From the NCBI GenBank assembly GCA_002702205.1, contig NZYP01000014.1, positions 1-6,401 on the forward strand: DNA of 6,401 nt, in the 5' to 3' direction. Source of the DNA: Flammeovirgaceae bacterium (GTDB taxonomy: Bacteria > Bacteroidota > Bacteroidia > Cytophagales > MED-G16). A program made the translations under genes and the position numbers. Shown one piece after another: positions 1 through 6,401 of the stretch; position 1 is the stretch's first letter, and the number at the start of each line of letters is the position of its first letter. The notes beneath the pieces were generated by a model. The model saw only the letters and a list, made by a program, of their open reading frames with translations. It was not told the DNA's origin and made no database searches.

Positions 1-67
1 TTTATCATACTTCTGTTGTAATTTGGTAACGTAGAAGTCTATATCATATTGTGTCTTTTGATTAAAT

Positions 68-81
68 TATATTTAAATATA
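68..81. promoter_or_regulatory. 14-bp AT-only palindrome upstream of uvrA; possible promoter or operator
   Basis: TATATTTAAATATA is a perfect inverted repeat ending 26 bases before the uvrA start. Its left part, TATATTTA at 68-75, matches 7 of 8 positions of the Bacteroidota -7 element TAnnTTTG (final G replaced by A), which would put transcription start near 80-85 and give a leader of about 25 bases. No TTTG sits at the expected 19-21 base spacing upstream: TTTG at 57-60 is too close and TTG at 49-51 is 16 bases away. In DNA this AT-rich a palindrome of this size can arise by chance, so promoter or operator function is only a suggestion. Confidence 0.2.
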
Positions 82-107
82 CTTAATCATACATCTAAAT
101 CAAAACT

Positions 108-2870
108 ATGTCAGAGCCGACAGTTATTAATATTAAAGGAGCTAAGGTTAACAACCTTAAGAACATTTCTTTATCAATACCAAGGAATAAGTTTATTGTT
201 ATTTCTGGAGTATCCGGTTCAGGAAAGACTTCATTAGCTTTTGATACAATTTTTGCTGAGGGCCAGAGGAAATATATTGAAAGTTTGAGTTCTTACGCCA
301 GGCAGTTTTTAAAGAGGATGGATAAACCAAATGTCGACTTTATTGACGGTCTTTCTCCAGCTGTCGCTGTAGACCAAAAAAGAAATAATAAAAACCCAAG
401 ATCAACTGTTGGCACCCTTTCAGAAGTTTATGATTATTTAAAGCTATTATATTCTAATATAGGGAAGACCATATCTCCTGTTTCTGGAAAAGAGGTAAAG
501 AAGGACACCCCATTAGACGTATTTAGATTTTTAAATAAGCAAAAAGAAGGGACAAAATATTACATCTCTTTCATAAAGAAAATAGAAGAAAAAAATTATA
601 AACGAGATCTTGAGATTTTGTTGAGCAAGGGTTTTACACGTGTAATCTTAGATAAAGAGTTCTATACTATTGAATCATTATTAGGCAAACCAAAAAAAAC
701 AAATCAAATTAATGTTGTAATAGACAGAGGCATAACATCTAGAAATGATGAAGATTTTAAGTTTAAGATTATAGATGTTTGTAGAGAGGCTTTCTTTGAG
801 GGCTCGGGTTATATTAATATTAACATTTTAGATAAAAATTATTCCTTTTCAGATTTATTTGAACTTGATGGAATAAAATTTATTGAACCTTCAGTTAATT
901 TATTTAGTTCAAATAACCCATATGGTGCCTGTAAGACTTGTGGGGGTTTTGGGGATGTCTTAGGTGTTGACCCCAAAAAAATAGTACCTAATCATAACCT
1001 TTCTGTTTTATCTGGCTGTGTTGCACCGTGGCGAACCGAAAAAATGAAAGTTTGGCTAGATCCATTATTACAAAACTCCAAATCACTTGGATTTAATATT
1101 CATAAACCATACACAGAATTATCAAAAAAAGAGATGGGTATTCTTTGGGAAGGAAGTGGAAATTTTAAAGGAATTAATAAGTTTTTTAAATATTTAGAAA
1201 GAAAAAGTTATAAAATTCAGTATAGAATTATAGCATCAAGATATAAAGGAAAAACTAGATGTGAAGATTGTGTGGGATCAGGTATAAGAAGCGAGGCACA
1301 TCACATAAAGATCAATAAAAAAAACATTGTAGACATATTAAAATGCCCACTTGATGAGACTCTTAGGTTTTTTAAAAACGTAAAGCTAAGCGAGTCTGAA
1401 AAAAAACTTAGCGAAAGAATATTAGATGAAATTATATCAAGATTAAGTTATATAGATAAAATTGGGCTTGGTTATTTAACTCTTAACAGGAAAGTTAATA
1501 CACTTTCTGGTGGAGAGTTTCAAAGAATTAAACTTGCAACTTCTTTAGGTAGCTCTTTAGTTGGATCTCTTTATGTTCTTGATGAACCAACAGTTGGGCT
1601 TCATCCATTCAACACCTCAAAACTTATTGAGATATTAACCTCATTAAAAGAAGTAGGTAATACAGTTATTGTAGTTGAGCACGATGATGAGGTAATTAAG
1701 TCGTCAGACTATCTTGTTGACATTGGTCCAGGTGCAGGAAGAAATGGTGGTGATATAATGTACTGTGGTGAGACAAATAAAATTTCAAAAAAAACATTAG
1801 GACCAACCTCACAGTTTATTTTTAATAGATCTAAAAAATTCATACCAAGTGTTAGGTCTTCATTTAAACACATTGAAATAAAAAAAGCAAGAGAAAATAA
1901 TTTAAAAAATATTGATATAAAAATTCCATTAGATTGTCTGGTTGTTGTGACAGGTGTTAGTGGATCTGGAAAATCTACTTTGATAAAGCAGGTTTTATAT
2001 CCTGCGATAGCCAAAATTTTAGAAACTAAGTTTGAGAGAGAGGGTGCTTATGACTCCATTGGAGGAGACGTTGATAGTATAAAAAATATAGAAATAGTAG
2101 ATCAAAACCCAATAGGAAGATCCTCTAGGTCAAATCCTGTTACATATACTAAAGCGTATGACGCAATAAGAAAGCTATTTTCTAAACAATCTCAAGAAGA
2201 TAATTCAAATTTAACTCCTGCAGACTTTTCATTTAATGTTGAAGGGGGCAGGTGTGAAGAGTGTCTGGGTGAAGGAATTAAAAAAATAGAAATGCAATTT
2301 ATGGCAGATATTTTTTTAGAATGCGACGCTTGCAAAGGAAAAAGGTTCAAGAAGGAAGTTCTTGACATTAAAATTGAGGGAAAAAATATTTATGATATTC
2401 TAGATATGACAATAGAAGATGCTATTTCTTTTTTTAGTTCTTCAAAAACAATTTTAAATAAGCTAAAACCATTAAATGAAGTTGGTTTAGGATATTTAAA
2501 GTTAGGTCAATCATCCAGTACATTAAGTGGAGGTGAAGCCCAAAGGTTAAAGCTTGCATCCTATCTTATTAATGACAACAAAGCATCAAAAAACAATTCT
2601 TTATTCATTTTTGATGAACCAACATCAGGTTTGCATAATATGGATATAGCAAATTTTATGAAGTCAGTAAGTGATCTTATAAATAAAAATAACTCTGTAA
2701 TAATAATAGAACATAATACAGAGCTGATAAAGCAGGCAGATTGGATAATTGATATGGGACCAGGCGGAGGAAAAAATGGTGGAGAAATCTGTTTTCAAGG
2801 AACACCTCTCCAGTTGATAAAAGAAAAGAAAAACAAGACTGGGAAATATTTAAAGAAAATGTTCGTTTAA
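108..2870 (+). CDS. uvrA: UvrABC excinuclease subunit A (damage-recognition ATPase)
   Basis: UvrA is the cytosolic ATPase that, as a dimer and with UvrB, scans DNA for bulky or UV lesions and loads UvrB for incision by UvrC. The 920 residues match the usual family length and hold two ABC modules. Module 1 has Walker A at 34-41 (GVSGSGKT), Q-loop Q90, signature LSGGE 466-470, Walker B ending D492-E493 and H-loop H525. Module 2 has Walker A 616-623 (GVSGSGKS), Q666, LSGGE 806-810, D836-E837 and H869. The UvrB-binding region should lie near 120-245 and the insertion domain near 285-395. The C-terminal zinc module is intact (C716, C719, C739, C742, with 19 residues between pairs), as is the CEDC pair at 385-388. 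The N-terminal zinc module keeps only C275/C278; its partner pair is replaced by FELDGIKF, which I recall as usual in Bacteroidota UvrA. The first D-loop reads TVGLHPFN rather than the common SIGLHxRD. The ATG is the first possible start after an in-frame TAA at 96-98; no Shine-Dalgarno is seen, only an A-rich leader. Identification is secure. Confidence 0.98.
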   Translation: MSEPTVINIKGAKVNNLKNISLSIPRNKFIVISGVSGSGKTSLAFDTIFAEGQRKYIESLSSYARQFLKRMDKPNVDFIDGLSPAVAVDQKRNNKNPRSTVGTLSEVYDYLKLLYSNIGKTISPVSGKEVKKDTPLDVFRFLNKQKEGTKYYISFIKKIEEKNYKRDLEILLSKGFTRVILDKEFYTIESLLGKPKKTNQINVVIDRGITSRNDEDFKFKIIDVCREAFFEGSGYININILDKNYSFSDLFELDGIKFIEPSVNLFSSNNPYGACKTCGGFGDVLGVDPKKIVPNHNLSVLSGCVAPWRTEKMKVWLDPLLQNSKSLGFNIHKPYTELSKKEMGILWEGSGNFKGINKFFKYLERKSYKIQYRIIASRYKGKTRCEDCVGSGIRSEAHHIKINKKNIVDILKCPLDETLRFFKNVKLSESEKKLSERILDEIISRLSYIDKIGLGYLTLNRKVNTLSGGEFQRIKLATSLGSSLVGSLYVLDEPTVGLHPFNTSKLIEILTSLKEVGNTVIVVEHDDEVIKSSDYLVDIGPGAGRNGGDIMYCGETNKISKKTLGPTSQFIFNRSKKFIPSVRSSFKHIEIKKARENNLKNIDIKIPLDCLVVVTGVSGSGKSTLIKQVLYPAIAKILETKFEREGAYDSIGGDVDSIKNIEIVDQNPIGRSSRSNPVTYTKAYDAIRKLFSKQSQEDNSNLTPADFSFNVEGGRCEECLGEGIKKIEMQFMADIFLECDACKGKRFKKEVLDIKIEGKNIYDILDMTIEDAISFFSSSKTILNKLKPLNEVGLGYLKLGQSSSTLSGGEAQRLKLASYLINDNKASKNNSLFIFDEPTSGLHNMDIANFMKSVSDLINKNNSVIIIEHNTELIKQADWIIDMGPGGGKNGGEICFQGTPLQLIKEKKNKTGKYLKKMFV

Positions 2871-2901
2871 AAGGTTATTCTAATAAATTAAATAATTAAG
2901 G

Positions 2902-2909
2902 TAATTTTG
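2902..2909 (+). promoter_or_regulatory. Candidate Bacteroidota -7 promoter element before tpiA
   Basis: TAATTTTG is an exact match to the Bacteroidota consensus -7 element TAnnTTTG and lies in the 44-base gap between uvrA and tpiA, five bases before the tpiA ATG. A start of transcription at the usual distance would fall at or very near the ATG, giving a leaderless or nearly leaderless mRNA. No convincing -33 TTTG is present 19-21 bases upstream (the sequence there is around TTATTC), which lowers confidence. If real, it gives tpiA and the gene after it a promoter independent of uvrA. Confidence 0.35.
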
Positions 2910-2914
2910 TAATT

Positions 2915-3679
2915 ATGCCAAAAAAAATAATTGCTGCAAACTGGAAAATGAACAATGATGAGTACTCATCAAAAAAACTCACTTTTGATTTTTTAAAACA
3001 CTTATCGAAATCTAACAACGAAAATGTGTTAAAAATATTAGCTGTACCCTTCCCTTTTCTTAATACTGTTTCGAAAATGTGTGATGGTGTAGATTCTGTA
3101 AAAGTTGCATCCCAAAACTGTAGTAGTTATGATATGGGAGCATATACAGGGGAAGTATCTGCTAATATGTTATCAAGTATTTCTATTAATTTCTCATTAG
3201 TTGGCCACAGTGAGAGAAGAGAAATCTTTATGGAGAAAGACGAAGATATTTTAGATAAAGTTCGTCTACTTCTAGAGAATAAGATTTCACCTATTTTTTG
3301 TTGTGGAGAGTCAATTAATGCTCGAAAAAAAGGAATGCATCTCGATCATATTGAAAAACAAATGAGAAATTCTATTTTTAAATTGGATGCTTCTGAATTT
3401 AAAAAGTTAGTTATAGCATATGAACCAATATGGGCAATTGGAACGGGTGAAACTGCATCTATTAATGATATTGACGAAATGCACAATCATATTAGAAACC
3501 TTATTAAGTCTAATTATAGCAGTTCTTTATCAAACAGCATTAGTTTGTTATATGGTGGAAGTGTTAAGCCAAATAATGCTAAAGAAATATTTGATATAAA
3601 AAATGTGAATGGAGGCTTAATAGGAGGTGCGTCTTTGAATGCAAAAGACTTCATTGATATAGTTAACTCAATAAATTGA
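2915..3679 (+). CDS. tpiA: Triosephosphate isomerase
   Basis: Interconverts dihydroxyacetone phosphate and glyceraldehyde 3-phosphate in glycolysis and gluconeogenesis; a cytosolic (beta/alpha)8 barrel, normally a homodimer. All catalytic landmarks are visible in 254 residues, the normal length: N9 and K11 in AANWKMN, the electrophile H98 in VGHSERR, the conserved C129 before GE, the base E170 in AYEPIWAIGTG, which runs into flexible loop 6 (171-181), YGGS at 213-216, and phosphate-binding GLIGGASL at 234-241. Position 232, often Asp before this last motif, is Asn. The start follows an in-frame TAA at 2897-2899, so no longer form is possible, and MPKKIIAANWK is a typical TIM beginning. There is no Shine-Dalgarno. 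It lies 44 bases after uvrA and 4 bases before the next gene, with which it is very probably co-transcribed. The stop is TGA at 3677-3679. Confidence 0.98.
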   Translation: MPKKIIAANWKMNNDEYSSKKLTFDFLKHLSKSNNENVLKILAVPFPFLNTVSKMCDGVDSVKVASQNCSSYDMGAYTGEVSANMLSSISINFSLVGHSERREIFMEKDEDILDKVRLLLENKISPIFCCGESINARKKGMHLDHIEKQMRNSIFKLDASEFKKLVIAYEPIWAIGTGETASINDIDEMHNHIRNLIKSNYSSSLSNSISLLYGGSVKPNNAKEIFDIKNVNGGLIGGASLNAKDFIDIVNSIN

Positions 3680-3683
3680 GACT

Positions 3684-6401
3684 ATGCCTGCTCCTTTTTC
3701 TTTAAAAAAACTTATCTTAAGTTTAATCTTTTCACTTCTCTTTTTTGATAAAGAATCTTTTTCTCAGAAGCTTAGCATAATTAATACGGAAAACTTTTCC
3801 ACTGCTTTAGAAAATAAAATTAATAGTGAAGACATATCAGACGATGTTATAAGCATATATAAAAGTTCTATTAATATTTGGAAAAATAAGTTGAATGATA
3901 GAGAGAAAGAACTTATCATAGCTATTATTAACTCATTGAACTATAACAACAACTTTGAATTCAATTATTTCTTAAAATATTTCAACTTAGTTTTAAACAA
4001 TAAGCTTTTAAGGCAAACTAAACTTCAAAGTTTTCTTTACTACTACTCTAATATTTTAATCAATCAAAATTTAGATGACGATTACTTTAAAAGGATACTG
4101 GATAAAATTGAAAATAATATATTTGTTGAATCCCCCTCACACCGACTATATAATGACAAGAATTTTATCATCGATATTGATGAGGCTCCACCATTTGTTT
4201 CAATGGGCTATTCGGACCAAACATTAGGTGCTTTGGTATTTGTTTTTTCAGATGCAGAATTGAGGTACTTTCATGAATATGGAAGTTTTGTTATTAAAAC
4301 GAATCAACTAAAATTTTATCCAGACCTCAAAATCATTAATGGACAAAATGGTGTAGTTGATTTTCTTTTTCAGAACACTTATATAGAAACTGAAAAAATA
4401 AATTTAAATAACTATTCTATCGATCTTGATAATGGAAAAATTATATCTAATTCAGCACAGCTTTTCTCTAAAAATTACAAAAAAATACTAGGGTATTTTA
4501 ACTTCGACCCCTTATCTCAAAAAGGCTTTGGTCTAAACCAATTTAGTTTTCAATCTAACTTCAACGACAATGAAATTATAATAAATGATATTACAAAAAT
4601 AATTTCTGGCATAACAATAATAGGTAATAACTTCTCCACCTCTTCAAAGTCGGGTAAAAAATCTAAACTCATATTTCGACTTGAAGAAAATAAAAAAATT
4701 ATAATTAAATCAAACTCTTTTTTAATAACAGAAAAAGAAATTTCTTCACTTAATTCTAGGTTCACTTTTTTAGATGATAGAGACTCTCTATATCATCCAT
4801 CTTTAGAATTAAAATATATAACTAATTCTAATAAACTTCAACTTTTTAATTTAGACGGATCACTTAAAAACACACCCTTTTATTCTACATTTTTCGATGT
4901 TGAAATAATTTCAGATTACTTGTATTATACACCTGGACAGAGGCTGATGAATTTTGGAATTATTATGGCACCAGACCAAAGGCCAGTTGGCGTAAGGTCT
5001 TTAAATTATTTTTCTGAAAAAATCATTAATGAATTAACGGACTTAAATGGCGTTAACATATTAAAAGCAGCTTATAATTATGCTATTAAAAACAAAAGGC
5101 TAGATTTTTTTGTTGATGATTTATCTTATTTTCTTAAAACACCTTCAGAGTTAATTCGTGGTGGAGTATTAAGTTTGTGGAGACAGGGTTTTGTAAATTT
5201 TGATTCTTCCAACGGTCTAATCCAGGTTCTTCCTAAGACAAGGCATTATTTTTTATCTCACTTAAAACGTTCTGATTATGATGAATATTCATTTAACTCA
5301 ATTTCTCAAAACTCAAATAATATTAAATATGATATAAAAGAAAAGAAAATGTTTTTTGAGGGTGTTGATAAAATTACTCTAAGTAAAAAAAACAAGATGG
5401 AGCTTTTTCCAAGAGATGGGAAAGTAGAGCTTTATAAAAACCGAAATCTTAAACTTAATGGAGACATATCAGTTGGAAATTTTGATTTTATTGGAGTTGA
5501 TTTACTCTTTGATTACAACTCTTACAAGCTGGATTTAATTGAAATTGATACTTTAAAAATGGTAGCATCAAAAGATTTAATTGATAATTATAATTACCTA
5601 TATAATATTGGTGGGGACTTGTTAATTAATAGTCCAAGAAATAGGTCTTCATTAAAGCTGCTTCCTAATTACCCTTATTTTGTTTCAGATAAAAGCACAA
5701 AAATATTTTTTACTATGCCAGAGGATTATGGCTTCGAGTACGATAGCAGTTTTTATTTTTCAATAGATCAATTTAGAATTGATAGTTTAGATAAAGCTAC
5801 CTTACCAAAATTTGAATTTCCAGGTACTTTTTATTCTAATAATATCCTTGAGCCTCTTGAGGCAAAGTTAGTTACTATGCCAGATAACTCATTTGGATTT
5901 GATTTAGATATAGATAAAGGTGGGGTTCCAGCTTATAAAAATAAAATTAACTTATACGAGAATATTAAAGTAGATTCTACTGGCCTTTATGCTTCTGGAA
6001 GCTTTAATTATAACCAGCTCACAATATTTTCAGATAAGATAAGGTTATTCCCAGACTCAGCTTATGGTTTTTCTGATAAAGCCTTTATATATAGTGGGCT
6101 CTCTAAAACTAATCAAATTAATTATCCTGATATGGAATTGTCAAACACAGAATTTAGCTTTTACAACTCTTCTGATGACTTCGTTTATCTAAGACACGAT
6201 TCTTCTGCATCTTCTAATCCTAAAATTTCAAAATCATCTTTTTCGGCATTTGAAAAGACTATGGAAGTTTTTGGTGACCTATGGATGTCTAATGAATATT
6301 TAAAGTCCAATGGAAAATTATTTTATAATAATTCTGTTTTTATCTCCGATGAGTTTTTGTTTGATTCAAAAAAAGTTAGTTCAAGTCTTTCTGATGTCAG
6401 G
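3684..6401 (+). CDS. Large secreted, beta-rich, cysteine-free protein of unknown function (3' end beyond window)
   Basis: The frame runs 906 codons without a stop and continues past the window edge, so the C-terminus is missing. Its ATG is the first start after an in-frame TAA at 3672-3674. The N-terminus looks like a Sec signal peptide: KK at 8-9, a hydrophobic core at 10-21 (LILSLIFSLLFF), and a likely cut near S27/Q28 (SFS|QK). There is no lipobox Cys; indeed there is no Cys anywhere in the 906 residues. Residues about 40-145 look helical and Asn/Lys/Tyr-rich. Residues 165-455 are mostly short strands. About 455-518 resembles a winged helix. From about 560 onward it is beta-rich with recurring motifs such as LFPRDGK (574-580), NGDI, FPGTF, MPDNSFGF (732-739) and LFPDSAYGF (788-796). 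From memory it matches a large (roughly 1,500 residue) uncharacterised protein widespread in Bacteroidota, usually annotated hypothetical; I cannot confirm this here. It is probably periplasmic or surface-exposed. No enzyme motif or transmembrane segment beyond the signal peptide was seen. Confidence 0.9.
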   Translation, partial: MPAPFSLKKLILSLIFSLLFFDKESFSQKLSIINTENFSTALENKINSEDISDDVISIYKSSINIWKNKLNDREKELIIAIINSLNYNNNFEFNYFLKYFNLVLNNKLLRQTKLQSFLYYYSNILINQNLDDDYFKRILDKIENNIFVESPSHRLYNDKNFIIDIDEAPPFVSMGYSDQTLGALVFVFSDAELRYFHEYGSFVIKTNQLKFYPDLKIINGQNGVVDFLFQNTYIETEKINLNNYSIDLDNGKIISNSAQLFSKNYKKILGYFNFDPLSQKGFGLNQFSFQSNFNDNEIIINDITKIISGITIIGNNFSTSSKSGKKSKLIFRLEENKKIIIKSNSFLITEKEISSLNSRFTFLDDRDSLYHPSLELKYITNSNKLQLFNLDGSLKNTPFYSTFFDVEIISDYLYYTPGQRLMNFGIIMAPDQRPVGVRSLNYFSEKIINELTDLNGVNILKAAYNYAIKNKRLDFFVDDLSYFLKTPSELIRGGVLSLWRQGFVNFDSSNGLIQVLPKTRHYFLSHLKRSDYDEYSFNSISQNSNNIKYDIKEKKMFFEGVDKITLSKKNKMELFPRDGKVELYKNRNLKLNGDISVGNFDFIGVDLLFDYNSYKLDLIEIDTLKMVASKDLIDNYNYLYNIGGDLLINSPRNRSSLKLLPNYPYFVSDKSTKIFFTMPEDYGFEYDSSFYFSIDQFRIDSLDKATLPKFEFPGTFYSNNILEPLEAKLVTMPDNSFGFDLDIDKGGVPAYKNKINLYENIKVDSTGLYASGSFNYNQLTIFSDKIRLFPDSAYGFSDKAFIYSGLSKTNQINYPDMELSNTEFSFYNSSDDFVYLRHDSSASSNPKISKSSFSAFEKTMEVFGDLWMSNEYLKSNGKLFYNNSVFISDEFLFDSKKVSSSLSDVR

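Noticed and set aside
19..25. TAATTTG as a -7 promoter element for uvrA
   Set aside because: It is one base short of TAnnTTTG and would give a leader of about 80 bases with no matching -33 element in view.
1..66. Minus-strand open stretch reading ...QYDIDFYVTKLQQKYDK, possibly the edge of a divergent gene
   Set aside because: It looks protein-like, but the visible part has no ATG, GTG or TTG start in frame after the stop at 67-69, and 22 open codons are not significant.
49..237. 62-residue + strand reading frame overlapping the uvrA start
   Set aside because: It lies mostly inside uvrA in another frame, has low-complexity composition and no recognisable motif; uvrA is certain.
1709..2014. 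101-residue minus-strand reading frame
   Set aside because: Antisense shadow of the uvrA region encoding the end of module 1 and Walker A of module 2; no independent coding signal.
108..2870. UvrA as a variant defence or resistance ABC protein (UvrA2-like, drug-resistance type)
   Set aside because: It has normal length, both ABC modules, the UvrB-binding region and the full C-terminal zinc module, so it is an ordinary repair UvrA.
2871..2914. Rho-independent terminator between uvrA and tpiA
   Set aside because: The gap is AT-rich with only weak AT symmetry (TTAAATAATTAA); there is no GC stem followed by a T run.
4550..4765. 71-residue minus-strand reading frame rich in Ile, Ser and Leu
   Set aside because: Antisense shadow of the long exported-protein gene; the hydrophobic composition is what the complement of an Asn/Lys/Glu-rich frame gives.

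Overview
The window is AT-rich (about 30% G+C by eye) and reads as a stretch of a Bacteroidota (Flavobacteria/Cytophaga-type) chromosome, plausibly a streamlined marine lineage. The evidence is that no Shine-Dalgarno sequence precedes any of the three starts, a perfect Bacteroidota-type -7 element (TAnnTTTG) lies just before the second gene, UvrA carries sequence peculiarities I associate with Bacteroidota, and the third gene resembles a large secreted protein family I know only from that phylum. The species assignment is inference. TAA and TGA both serve as stops, consistent with the standard bacterial code.

Layout, all on the + strand: a 107-base upstream region with no supportable gene but a 14-bp AT-only palindrome; uvrA (108-2870), complete, the damage-recognition ATPase of nucleotide excision repair; a 44-base gap with a candidate promoter; tpiA (2915-3679), complete triosephosphate isomerase of glycolysis and gluconeogenesis; then, after only 4 bases, a very long reading frame (3684 to the window end, 906 codons and still open) encoding a cysteine-free protein with an N-terminal signal peptide. 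There is no mobile element, CRISPR array, tRNA or rRNA, and no gene-free stretch over 107 bases.

The three genes share direction and are closely packed, so they may be co-transcribed, at least tpiA with the long gene. They do not form an obvious pathway: one is cytosolic DNA repair, one central carbon metabolism, and one an exported protein of unknown function. The most interesting item is the exported protein. It combines a helical N-terminal part, a segment that looks like a winged-helix fold, and a long beta-rich region with recurring Gly-centred strand patterns. I found no sign of a defence system or other new multi-gene system; uvrA and tpiA are ordinary housekeeping genes with a few local oddities.
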